A DNA stretch of 64,000 nucleotides, taken from contig JAJEKV010000269.1 of the NCBI GenBank assembly GCA_021234155.1, positions 1 through 64,000 of the forward strand, given 5' to 3'. A program made the translations under genes and the position numbers. Under the pieces are notes generated by a model. The model was given only the letters and a program-made list of their open reading frames with translations. It was not told the DNA's origin and made no database searches. Positions 1 to 10,526 of this stretch are shown here, in pieces (positions within the stretch are counted from its first letter, which is position 1; each line of letters begins with the position of its first letter). This stretch comes from Isoetes taiwanensis (lineage: Eukaryota; Streptophyta; Lycopodiopsida; Isoetales; Isoetaceae).

Positions 1-1690
1 AAATTCTTTGGGTTTTGTCTTCAACACATTGGCCTATTCTCCAATTGAGATAGAAGAATGTCTTTACTCAATATGGTTTTGTGGTGTAGTTGGTTATCCC
101 GTCAATCTAACACCTTTGAAGGTCTCGGTTCAAGTGTCAGGGCAAAGCCATGTAACAATGTATAATGTGTCAATTTAATGGCTTTTAAACTTTTACATTT
201 CTTATGATAATGCCCATAAGCAATTGTATTATCTTGATTTCTTCCACGATCTCAAACAAGGTATTGGTTTTACTTGGCACAAAAACATATCAATCAATCA
301 CTTTTCATATTGTGGAAACATAGGAAAGCTTTTCGGTTTGTACTAGACACAATAGGGAAGCTGGAATGCCAATATAACTTGGTTGGATTCCATAATTGAT
401 CTTTTAAAAGCGAGTAATTTGAGAAAAAATTATTTGCATATTCTTAATTCTTGAATCAACTAAATTTAAATTGGTTTTAGCCCGATTTGAGCTGGAGACC
501 TTGATTGTGTGAGGCCCGACATGATAGCCAACTACACCACAAAACCATTGTATAAGTAAAACAGACTAATACTCTTGACATATATCATGAGAGCAGCTCG
601 AATTTGGTGCATAATGGTCTTGGAATTCTTTGGGTTTTGTCTTGAACACATTGGCCTATTCTCCAATTGAGGATAGAACAATGTCTTTATTCAATATGGT
701 TTTGTTTTTTTTTTGGTTATCAAGATGTTTAGATTTTTGAATTAATAAGGTTCAAGTTACAAACCATGTAAAATTGTGTATAATTACAATTTACACAGCT
801 TTTAAACTTTTACATTTCTTAGTCCATAATAGGCTTAAAATTGTCATCATCTTGATTTCTCACGATCTCAAACAAGGTATTGGTTTTTATACTTGCACAA
901 AAAAAAAAACATATCAAAACCACTTTTCATATTGTGGAATGTTATCAAAATTTCGGTCATATGCACAATAGAACTTTTGCACGTGGGGAAATGGAATGCC
1001 AATACTTCATGGTTGGATTCTATGATTGATCTTTTAAAGTCCGATTTGTTTAGAGAAAAAGAATTATTTGCATATTCTTAATTATTGAATCAACTAAATT
1101 TAAATTGGTTTTGCCCATTTGAGAGAAAAATGGAGACCTTGATGTATGTGACCATCTGATAGCCTTTTCACCACAAAACCATTGCAATGGCCAAATACTC
1201 TTGACATATATCGGATGTACAAAAGTTAAAGATTGGGTTTTGATTGAACAATGGCCCTATTTCTCAATTGAGGTAGAAGAATGTCTTTACTCAATATGGT
1301 TTTTGTGGTGTAGTTGGTTATCACATCTGTCTAACACACTGAAGCTCTCCGGTTCAAGTCCGGGCAAAGCAATGTAATAATTGTGTATAATGTGTCAATT
1401 TAAACTTTTACATTTCTTATGATAATACCCATAAGCAATTGTATTATCTTGATTTCTTCCACGATCTCAAACAAGGTATTGGTTTTTACTTGGCGCAAAA
1501 ATATATCAATCAATCACTTTTCATATTGTAGAAACATAGGAAAGCTTTTCCAGTTTGTACTAGACACAATAGGGAACTGGAATGCCAATATAACTTGGTT
1601 GGATTCCATAATTGATCTTTTAAAACTGAGTAATTTCAGAAAGAATTATTTGCATATTCTTAATTATTATTGAATCAACTAAATTTGAAT

Positions 1691-1764
1691 TGGTTTTGCC
1701 CAGATTTGAACTGGAGACCTTCAGTGTGTGAGACTGACGTGATAGCCAACTACACCACAAAACC
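1691..1764 (-). tRNA. tRNA-Val(CAC), intact copy
   Basis: 74 nt including discriminator A73. On the minus strand the acceptor stem GGTTTTG pairs fully with CAAAACC. The A box is TGGTGTAGTTGG and the B box AGTTCAAATCT. The anticodon arm TCAGT-CTCACAC-ACTGA has five perfect pairs and anticodon CAC, which reads GUG. The sequence closely resembles plant cytosolic tRNA-Val. A CAA motif (GCAATGG) lies just upstream, as is usual for plant Pol III tRNA genes. The first run of four T lies about 70 nt downstream, so a long 3' trailer is expected. Confidence 0.9.
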
Positions 1765-2291
1765 ATTGCAAAAGTAAAAACAGCTAATACTCTTGACATA
1801 TACGGTACTGAAATTGCTGGGTTTTGTCTTCAACACATTGGTCTATTCTCCAATTGAGGTAGGAGAATGTCTTTACTCAATATGGTTTTGTGATGTAGTT
1901 GGTTATCACGTCAGTCTAACACCTGCTTGGAGGTCTCGGTTCAAGTTGAGGGCAAAGCCATGTAACAATTATTGTATAATGTGTCAATTTAATGGCTTTT
2001 AAACTTTTACATTTCTTATGATAATGCTCATAAGCAATTGTATTATCTTGATTTCTTCCACGATCTCAAACAAGGTATTGGTTTTACTTGGCGCAAAAAA
2101 CATATCAATCAATCACTTTTCATATTGTGGAAACATAGTAAAGCTTTTTCGGTTTGTACTAGACACAATAGGGAGGCTGGAATGCCAATATAACTTGGTT
2201 GGATTCCATAATTGATCTTTTAAAAGCTGAGTAATTTGAGAAAAGAATTATTTGCATATTCTTATTATTATTGAATCAACTAAATTTGAAT

Positions 2292-2365
2292 TGGTTTTGC
2301 CCAGATTTGAACTGGAGACCTTCAGTGTGTGAGACTGACATGATAGCCAACTACACCACAAAACC
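2292..2365 (-). tRNA. tRNA-Val(CAC), intact copy
   Basis: Same 74-nt cloverleaf as the copy at 1691-1764, with one C-to-T change just before the anticodon stem. Acceptor, anticodon and T stems still pair fully. Anticodon loop CTCACAC gives CAC. Confidence 0.88.
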
Positions 2366-2513
2366 ATTGCATAAGTAAAAACAGCTAATACTCTTGACAT
2401 ATATCATGAGGCAGCTCGAATTTGGGCATAATGAATCTTGGAATTGCTAGGTTTTGTCTTGAACACATTGGCCTATTCTCCAATTGAGGTAGAAGAATGT
2501 CTTTACTCAATAT

Positions 2514-2586
2514 GGTTTTGTGGTGTAGTTGGTTATCACGTCAGTCTAACTGCTTGAAGGTCTCGGTTCAAGTCCGGGCAAAGCCA
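2514..2586 (+). tRNA. tRNA-Val(AAC)-like copy, damaged anticodon arm
   Basis: Starts GGTTTTGTGGTGTAG with the usual A box and ends AAGCCA. The 5' side of the anticodon stem and AAC are present (TCAGTCTAAC), but the 3' side reads TGCTTGAAGG instead of ACACTGAAGG and one C of the T stem is missing. Probable pseudogene or miscalled copy. Confidence 0.6.
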
Positions 2587-2911
2587 TGTAACAATTGTGT
2601 ATAATGTGTCAATTGAATCGCTTTTAAACTTTTACATTTCTTATGATAATGCCCATAAGCAATTGTATTATCTTGATTTCTTCCACGATCTCAAACAAGG
2701 TATTGGGTTTTACTTGGCGCAAAAACATATCAATCAATCACTTTTCATATTGTGGAAACATAGGAAAGCTTTTCGGTTTGTACTAGACACAATAGGGAAA
2801 CTGGAATGCCAATATAACTTGGTTGGATTCCATAATTGATCTTTTAAAACTGAGTAATTTCAGAAAGAGTTATTTGCATATTCTTAATTACTGAATCAAC
2901 TAAATTTAAAT

Positions 2912-2985
2912 TGGTTTCGCCCAGATTTGAACTGGAGACCTTCAGTATGTGAGACTGACATGATAGCCAACTACACCACAAAACC
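2912..2985 (-). tRNA. tRNA-Val(CAC), intact copy
   Basis: 74 nt. Acceptor GGTTTTG pairs with CGAAACC, with one G-U pair. Anticodon loop CTCACAT still gives CAC with a complete stem. A and B boxes are present, so it is probably transcribable. Confidence 0.87.
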
Positions 2986-3134
2986 ATTGCATAAGTAAAA
3001 ACAGCTAATACTCTTGACATATATCATGAGAGCAGCTCAAATTTGGCGCATAATGATACTGGAATTGCTGGGTTTTGTCTTGAACACATTGGCCTATTCT
3101 CCAATTAAGGTAGAAGAATGTCTTTACTCAATAT

Positions 3135-3208
3135 GGTTTTGTGGTGTAGTTGGTTATCACATCTGTCTAACACACTGAAGGTCTCCGGTTCAAGTCCTGG
3201 CAAAGCCA
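3135..3208 (+). tRNA. tRNA-Val(AAC), near-canonical copy
   Basis: Exactly 74 nt. Acceptor stem GGTTTTG pairs with CAAAGCC (one G-U). A box TGGTGTAGTTGG. Anticodon loop CTAACAC gives AAC (read as inosine-AC). There is one mismatch in the anticodon stem and one in the T stem (CCTGG for CCGGG). CAATAT immediately precedes the gene, as expected for a plant tRNA start. AAC would read GUU, GUC and GUA. Confidence 0.75.
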
Positions 3209-6200
3209 TATAACAATTGTGTATAATGTATCAATTTAATCACTTTTAAACTTTTACATTTCTTATGATAATACCCATAAGCAATTGTATTATCTTGATT
3301 TCTTCCACGATCTCAAACAAGGTATTGGTTTTTACTTGGCGCAAAAACATATCAATCAATCACTTTTCATATTGTGGAAACATAGGAAAGCTTTTCCAGT
3401 TTGTACTAGACACAATAGGGAAACTGGAATGCCAATATAACTTGGTTGGATTCCATAATTGATCTTTTAAAACTGAGTAATTTCAGAAAGAATTATTTGC
3501 ATATTCTTAATTACTGAATCAACTAAATTTAAATTGGTTTTTTTGATTTGAAGCTGGAGACCTTGATTGTGTGAGAGGCCGACGTGATAGCCAACTACAC
3601 CACAAAACCATTGCATAAGTAAAAGCAGCTAATACTCTTGACATATATCATGAGCGGCTCGAATTTGGGCATAATGAGTCTTTGGAATTTGGGTTTTGTC
3701 TTGAACACATTGGCCTATTCTCCAATTGAGGTAGAAGAATGTCTTTACTCAATATGGTTTTTTGTGGTGTAGTTGGTTATCACCTCTGTCTAACACACTT
3801 AAAGGTCTCGGTTCAAGTCGGGCAAAGCCATGTAACAATTGTGTATAATGTGTCAATTTAATGGCTTTTAAACTTTTACATTTCTTATGATAATGCCCAT
3901 AAGCAATTGTATTATCTTGATTTCTTCCACGATCTCAAACAAGGTATTGGTTTTACTTGGCGCAAAAACATATCAATCAATCACTTTTCATATTGTGGAA
4001 ACATAGGAAAGCTTTTTCGGTTTGTACTAGACACAATAGGGAAGCTGGAATGCCAATATAACTTGGTTGGATTCCATAATTGATCTTTTAAAAAGCGAGT
4101 AATTTGGAAAGAATTATTTGCATATTCTTAATTATTATTGAATCAACTAAATTTGAATTGGTTTTGCCAGATTTGGCTGGAGACCTTGATTGTGTGAGGA
4201 TTGCGTGATAGCCAACTACACCACAAAACCATTGCAAAAAGTAAAAGCTAATACTCTTGACATATATCATGATACTCTTGCATAATTCTTGGAATTGCTG
4301 GGTTTTGTCTTGAACACATTGGCCTATTCTCCAATTGAGGTAGAAAGAATGTCTTTACTCAATATGGTTTTGTGGTGTAGTTGGTTATCACATCGAGTCT
4401 AACACTTGAAGGTCTCGGTTCAAGTTTGGGGCAAAGCCATGTAACAATTATTATATAATGTGTCAATTTAATGCGGCTTTTAAACTTTTACATTTCTTAT
4501 GATAATGCCCATAAGCAATTGTATTATCTTGATTTCTTCCACGATCTCAAACAAGGTATTGGTTTTACTTGGGCAAAAACATATCAATCAATCACTTTTC
4601 ATATTGTGGAAACATAGGAAAGCTTTTTCGGTTTGTACTAGACACAATAGGGAAGCTGGAATGCCAATATAACTTGGTTGGATTCCATAATTGATCTTTT
4701 AAAAGCGAGTAATTTCAGAAAAGAATTATTTGCATATTCTTAATTTATTGAATCAACTAAATTTAAATTGGTTTTGCCCAGATTTGAACTGGAGACCTTG
4801 TGTGTATGAGGCCCGACATGATAGCCAACTACACCACAAAACCATTGCATAAGTAAAACAACTAATACTCTTGACATATATCATCATGAGAGCAGCTCGA
4901 ATTTGGCATAATGGTCTTTGGAATTCTTTGGGTTTTTGTCTTGAACACATTGGCCTATTCTCCAATTGAGGTAGAAGAATGTCTTTACTCAATATGGTTT
5001 TGTGGTGTAGTTGGTTATCACATCATCTAACCTGCTTGAAGGTCTCGGTTCAAGTCGGGCAAAGCCATGTAACAATTATTGTATAATGTGTCAATTTAAT
5101 GGCTTTTAAACTTTTACATTTCTTATGATAATACCCATAAGCAATTGTATTATCTTGATTTCTTCCACGATCTCAAACAAGGTATTGGTTTTACTTGGCG
5201 CAAAAACATATCAATCAATCACTTTTCATATTGTGGAAACATAGGAAAGCTTTTCGGTTTGTACTAGACACAATAGGGAGCTGGAATGCCAATATAACTT
5301 GGTTGGATTCCATAATTGATCTTTTAAAGCTGAGTAATTTCAGAAAAGAATTATTTGCATATTCTTAATTATTATTGAATCAACTAAATTTGAATTGGTT
5401 TTGCCCAGATTTGAACTGGAGACCTTGGTGTGTGAGGCTTATGATAATTTGAATCAACTGCGACGTGATAGCCAACTACACCACAAAACCATTGCATAAG
5501 TAAAAGCAGCTAATACTCTTGACATATATCATGAGAGCACTTTCGATTTTTGGCATAATGGTCTTTGGAATTGCTGGGTTTTGTCTTGAACACATTGGCC
5601 TATTCCCAATTGAGGTAGAAGAATGTCTTTACTCAATATGGTTTTGTGGTGTAGTTGGTTATCACATCATCTAACACACTTGAAGGTCTCGGTTCAAGTA
5701 GGGCAAAGCCATGTAACAATTGTGTATAATGTGTCAATTTAATTGCTTTTAAACTTTTACATTTCTTATGATAATGCCCATAAGCAATTGTATTATCTTG
5801 ATTTCTTCCACGATCTCAAACAAGGTATTGGTTTTACTTGCGCAAAAACATATCAATCAATCACTTTTCATATTGTGGAAACATAGGAAAGCTTTTTCGG
5901 TTTGTACTAGACACAATAGGAAAGCTGGAATGCCAATATAACTTGGTTGGATTCCATAATTGATCTTTTAAAAGCTGAGTAATTTGAGAAAAAATTATTT
6001 GCATATTCTTAATTATTATTGAATCAACTAAATTTGAATTGGTTTTGCCCAGATTTGAGCTGGAGACCGGTGTGTGAGGCCCGACATGATAGCCAACTAC
6101 ACCACAAAACCATTGCAAAAGTAAAAGCAACTAATACTCTTGACATATATCATGAGAAGCATTTCGAATTTGGCGCATAATAGTCTTTGGAATTCTTTGG

Positions 6201-7560
6201 GTTTTGTCTTGAACACATTGGCCTATTCTCCAATTGAGGTAGGAAGAATGTCTTTACTCAATATGGTTTTGTGGTGTAGTTGGTCATCACATCATGGTCT
6301 AACACTTTTGAAGGTCTCGGTTCAAGTCAAGGGCAAAGCCATGTAACAATTGTGTATAATGTGTCAATTTAATGCGGCTTTTAAACTTTTACATTTCTTA
6401 TGATAATGCCCATAAGCAATTGTATTATCTTGATTTCTTCCACGATCTCAAACAAGGTATTGGTTTTACTTGGCGCAAAAACATATCAATCAATCACTTT
6501 TCATATTGTGGAAACATAGGAAAGCTTTTTCGGTTTGTACTAGACACAATAACTAAAGCTGGAATGCCAATATAACTTGGTTGGATTCCATAATTGATCT
6601 TTTAAAAGCTGAGTAATTTCAGGAAAAGAATTATTTGCATATTCTTAATTACTAAATCAACTAAATTTAAATTGGTTTTTCCCAATTTGAGCCATGGAGA
6701 CCTTGGTATGTGAGGTGACATGATAGCCAACTACACCACAAAACCATTGCATAAGTAAAACAGACTAATACTCTTGACATATATCATGAGAGCAGCTCAA
6801 ATTTGGCGCATAATAATCTTTGGAATTCTTTGGGTTTTGTCTTGAACACATTGGCCTATTCTCCAATTAAGGTAGAAGAATGTCTTTACTCAATATGGTT
6901 TTGTGGTGTAGTTGGTTATCACATCATGTCTAAACTGCTTTGAAGGTCTCGGTTCAAGTCTAGGGCAAAAAGCCATGTAACAATTGTGTATAATGTATCA
7001 ATTTAATCTCTTTTAAACTTTTACATTTCTTATGATAATACCCATAAGCAATTGTATTATCTTGATTTCTTCCACGATCTCAAACAAGGTATTGGTTTTA
7101 CTTGGCATAAAAACATATCAATCAATCACTTTTCATATTGTGGAAACATAGGAAAGCTTTTCAGTTTGTACTAGACACAATAGGGAGCTGGAATGCCAAT
7201 ATAACTTGGTTGGATTCCATAATTGATCTTTTTAAAAGCGAGTAATTTGAGAAAGAATTATTTGCATATTCTAATTATTATTGAATCAACTAAATTTGAA
7301 TTGGTTTACCCAGATTTGGCTGGGAGACCTTGGTGTGTAAGACTAACGTGATAGCCAACTACACCACAAAACCATTGCAAAGTAAAAACAGCTAATACTC
7401 TTGACATCTTATATTATAATGTTAAAAAGTAAGTGTGTAGTGCATCGAGCCCTAATTTGAATGGAATTTGGGTTTAACGAGATCATCTAGGTGCATCATG
7501 GTTTTGTGGTGTAGATTTCTTGCACAACTTCCTAACCGTGATTCATGTTTTGATCTCTTA

Positions 7561-8671
7561 TGGGAAAAAGTAAAAAAAAGGGAGAAAAGGAAAATGCGTC
7601 AAAGGGCAAAAACTTTTACAAAGAAATGGAAAAGGGGATAAGAGAAGGGACAAATGCATGAGAAGGGAAGGGGCTTCTGAGAAAGGGTATTGGGAAAAGG
7701 GAAGAGGTAAAGGGGAAAAGGGAAGGGAAATGGCATAAGTTGGGAGACAGTGGGAAAAAGGGTCAAGAAAAGGGAAAAGGAATGGAAAAAGAGCATGGGA
7801 AAAGGAAAGGGAAAAGAGCATGGGAAAAAGGAGAAAAAAAAGGGAGAGGAAATCTCAAAAAAGGGAAGGAAAAATGGCATAGGAAAGGAAAAAGAAGGAA
7901 ATAGAAGGGAAAAGGGGCACAGATGTAGAAAAGGAAAAGAGTGAAAGTTTGGGAAAATGAGGAAAAGAAGCATGGGGAAAGGGGAGCAGGGAGAAGGGAA
8001 TTTAAAAGGGGCATGGTAAAGGGAATGTAAGCGAGAAAGAAAAGGGAGGGCAAAGGAGGAAATGAAACCTGGAAAAAGGGCATTAGACAAAGGGAAGGGG
8101 AAATGAGAAAGGGAAGGGGGGAAAAGAAGCGGGGAAAAAAAAAAAAAAAGGAAAAGGGTGAAGAAAGGAAAAAAAGGAAGAGAAAAAAAGACATGGAAAA
8201 AAGAAAAAGGGAAGAGGGAAAGGGTGGGGAAAAATATGAAAATGGGCATAGCCGGGAAGAAAAAAAAAATGTGGGAAGGGCATGGGAAAGGAAAGGAAGG
8301 AAAAATGATGAAGGAAAGATAAAAGCAGTGCAATTAAAAAGAAAGGAAAAGGATCGGGAATGGAAGAAAGCGGAATGGAAAAAGTCCATCATGAAAAGAA
8401 AGGAAAATGGCGAGAGAAAAGGAAAAGGAGAAGGGTGAGGAGCAAGGAATTGAAAAAGAGGACACAGGAAAAAAGGGAAGAGAGAAAGAGTGAGGAAAGG
8501 GAAAAAAGAGCAGACAAAAGGAGAAAGTGGAAAAGGGAAAAGGAGGAGAGGATGGGAAAAGGAGTAAAATGGGCACATAAAAAGGGTAGAAAAAAGGGAA
8601 TAGGAAGAGGCATTGGTTTGTGGTGTTGGAAAAAAAAAGGGAGAAAGGGAAAAAGTAAAAAAAAGGGCATG
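7561..8671 (+). repeat. Polypurine low-complexity tract
   Basis: More than 1 kb made almost only of A and G (AAAAGGGAAAAGG style), with the word GGCATGG recurring irregularly. It is the reverse complement in style of the tracts at 36690-37740, 45815-47545 and 47765-49540. Open frames in it (Lys/Glu/Arg-rich on +, Phe/Pro/Ser/Leu-rich on -) come from composition only. Confidence 0.9.
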
Positions 8672-9003
8672 GGGGTGAAAGCATGCTAGGGTGTACCATC
8701 TAAAGTTCTTTTTAGGGAGTGCAAAACTACCCAAAAAAGTACCCAGCACTGGGTACTGGGAACTTGCATAAATGTCTCAATAAACAATAAGTTTGAGAGT
8801 TGATTCATTAATTTTAGTCTTTAATAGTATTGTTACCCTCTAAATACTATAGATTGACATGTTATTGACCTTCAATTCAAAAGTTTTGAATTGATTTTAA
8901 TGGGAAGAAAAAACAGAAAGTACTAGTTTTAAAAGTACCCGGTGAAGGTACTTTTGAGGGGTTAAAAAAAGTGGTACACCATAGCATGCTTTCACCCATG
9001 GGG
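8668..9003. mobile_element. MITE-like element with ~25-bp terminal inverted repeats
   Basis: Left end GTGAAAGCATGCTAGGGTG continues GTACCA. The right end read on the minus strand is GTGAAAGCATGCTATGGTG, then GTACCA, so one mismatch in about 25. CATGGGG is found on both outer sides (8668-8674 and 8997-9003), a 7-8 bp target duplication compatible with the hAT superfamily. About 320 bp long, AT-rich inside, no coding potential. It sits inside the polypurine tract of the Helitron. Confidence 0.75.
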
Positions 9004-9193
9004 AAAAGCGAAAAGGGTCTAGAAAGAATGAAAAGGGAAGGGGAAAAAAAAAAAAGGAGGCGGAATACTCTTGACAAATATCATGAGAGCATCTCGAATT
9101 TGGCGCATAATAGTCTTTGGAATTCTTTGGGTTTTGTCTTGAACACATTGGCCTATTCTCCAATTGAGGTAGAATAGTGTCTTTACTCAATAT

Positions 9194-9268
9194 GGTTTTG
9201 TGGTGTATTTGGTTATCACGTCAGTCTAACAGACTGAAGGTCTCCGGTTCAAGTCCGGGGCAAAGCCA
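9194..9268 (+). tRNA. tRNA-Val(AAC), best-paired anticodon arm on the plus strand
   Basis: 75 nt. Anticodon arm TCAGT-CTAACAG-ACTGA is fully paired with AAC. The T arm reads CTCCGGTTCAAGTCCGGGG, one G longer than expected. The A box has one change (GTATTTGG for GTAGTTGG). The acceptor stem pairs. This may be a functional or only just inactivated gene. Confidence 0.7.
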
Positions 9269-9553
9269 TGTAACAATTGTATATGATGTGTCAATTTAAT
9301 CGCTTTTAAACTTTTACATTTCTTATGATAATGCCCATAAGCAATTGTATTATCTTGATTTCTTCCACGATCTCAAACAAGGTATTCGTTTTTGCTTGGC
9401 GCAAAAACATATCAATCAATCACTTTGCATATTGTGGAAACATAGGAAAGCTTTTCCAGTTTGGTTGGATTCCATAATTGATCTTTTAAAACTGAGTAAT
9501 TTCAGAAAGAATTATTTGCATATTCTTAATTATTGAATCAACTAAATTTAAAT

Positions 9554-9627
9554 TGGTTTCGCCCAAATTTGAACTGGAGACCTTCAGTATGTGAGACTAA
9601 CGTGATAGCCAACTACACCACAAAACC
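9554..9627 (-). tRNA. tRNA-Val(CAC), intact copy
   Basis: 74 nt. Acceptor GGTTTTG/CGAAACC, anticodon loop CTCACAT. The anticodon stem is complete with one G-U pair. A and B boxes are present. Confidence 0.85.
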
Positions 9628-10172
9628 ATTGCATAAGTAAAAACAGCTAATACTCTTGACATATATCATGAGGCGGCTTCGAATTTGGCGCATAATGGTC
9701 TTTGGAATTCTTTGGGTTTTGTCTTGAACACATTGGCCTATTCTCCAATTGAGGTAGAAGAATGTCTTTACTCAATATGGTTTTGTGGTGTAGTTGGTTA
9801 TCACGTCGATCTAACACCTTTGAATGTCTCGGTTCAAGACCGGGCAAAGCCATGTAACAATTTTGTATAATGTGTCAATTTAATCGGCTTTTAAACTTTT
9901 ACATTTCTTATGGTAATGCCCATAAGCAATTGTATTATCTTGATTTCTTCCACGATCTCAAACAAGGTATTCGATTTTACTTGGCGCAAAAACATATCAA
10001 TCAATCACTTTTCATATTGTGGAAACATAGCTTTTCGGTTTGTACTAGACACAATAGGGGGCTGGAATGCCAATATAACGGTTGGATTCCATAATTGATC
10101 TTTTTAAAAATGAGTAATTTCGGAAAAGAATTATTTGCATATTCTTAATTATTGAATCAACTAAATTTCAAT

Positions 10173-10246
10173 TGGTTTCGCCCAAATTTGAACTGGAGAC
10201 CTTCAGTGTGTGAGACTGACGTGATAGCCAACTACACCACAAAACC
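10173..10246 (-). tRNA. tRNA-Val(CAC), intact copy
   Basis: 74 nt. Anticodon arm TCAGT-CTCACAC-ACTGA is perfect. Acceptor stem complete with one G-U pair. CAA motif directly upstream. Among the best preserved copies in the window. Confidence 0.9.
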
Positions 10247-10526
10247 ATTGCATAAGTAAAAACAACTAATACTCTTGACATATATCATGAGAAGATTTGA
10301 GCATAATGGTCTTTGTTTTGTCTTGAACACATTGGCCTTTTCTCCAATTGAGGTAGAAGAATGTCTTTACTCAATATGTTTTGTGGTGTAGTTGGTTATC
10401 CGTCGATCTAACCTGTGAAGGTCTCGGTTCAAGTCGGGCAAAGCCATGTAACAATTGTGTATAATGTGTCAATTTAATCGTTTTTAAACTTTTACATTTC
10501 TTATGATAATGCCCATAAGCAATTGT

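Larger units (their letters stand above)
1..7406 (+). repeat. tRNA-Val tandem array, block 1 (about 12 units of ~620 bp)
   Basis: Head-to-tail repeat of a ~620-bp unit; starts of successive + strand tRNA-like copies are mostly 600-644 bp apart. Each unit holds a tRNA-Val(AAC)-like sequence on + and a tRNA-Val(CAC)-like sequence on -, in divergent orientation ~130-150 bp apart, then a ~320-bp AT-rich spacer that is nearly identical between units. AAC-like copies (+): 75-150, 698-768 (badly damaged), 1298-1372, 1884-1960, 2514-2586, 3135-3208, 3756-3830, 4365-4439, 4996-5067, 5640-5711, 6265-6341, 6897-6975. CAC-like copies (-): 472-546, 1106-1180, 1691-1764, 2292-2365, 2912-2985, 3535-3609, 4159-4230, 4769-4843, 5396-5490 (about 20-nt insertion), 6040-6111, 6673-6745, 7302-7373. 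Small open frames inside the units repeat with the array and are not genes. Confidence 0.93.
7407..9062 (+). mobile_element. Helitron, 5' end intact, 3' end lost
   Basis: Begins TCTTATATTATAATGTT directly after A of the array word TTGACA, the A-T target expected for Helitrons. The first ~100 bp match, in inverse orientation, the 5' ends at 47689 and 49667. The body is a polypurine tract. No hairpin plus CTAG is found on the right. The array restarts at about 9063 by repeating AATACTCTTGAC, already present left of the insertion, so the 3' end was removed by a deletion or rearrangement. Confidence 0.75.
9063..10526 (+). repeat. tRNA-Val tandem array, block 2
   Basis: About 2.3 units of the ~620-bp repeat. 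AAC-like copies at 9194-9268, 9779-9852 and 10378-10446. CAC copies at 9554-9627 and 10173-10246. The first spacer is shortened (copies 585 bp apart). The block stops inside the spacer word GCAATTGT where a retrotransposon begins. Confidence 0.92.

Noticed and set aside
2018-2215. Recurrent 60-80-codon frames in the array (for example the ones reading CIILISSTISNKV)
   Set aside because: They recur with the tandem unit, shift frame between units, and overlap tRNA spacers. No evidence of coding.
7498-7517. Extra tRNA-Val 5' end (GGTTTTGTGGTGTAGA) inside the Helitron leader
   Set aside because: Only ~16 nt, followed by unrelated sequence. The related Helitrons have CCACCACCATGATTGG here. Chance, recombination or consensus error; no tRNA.
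1-10526. Regular repeats resembling a CRISPR array
   Set aside because: The unit is ~620 bp, near-identical throughout, and contains tRNA genes; no short repeats with unique spacers.
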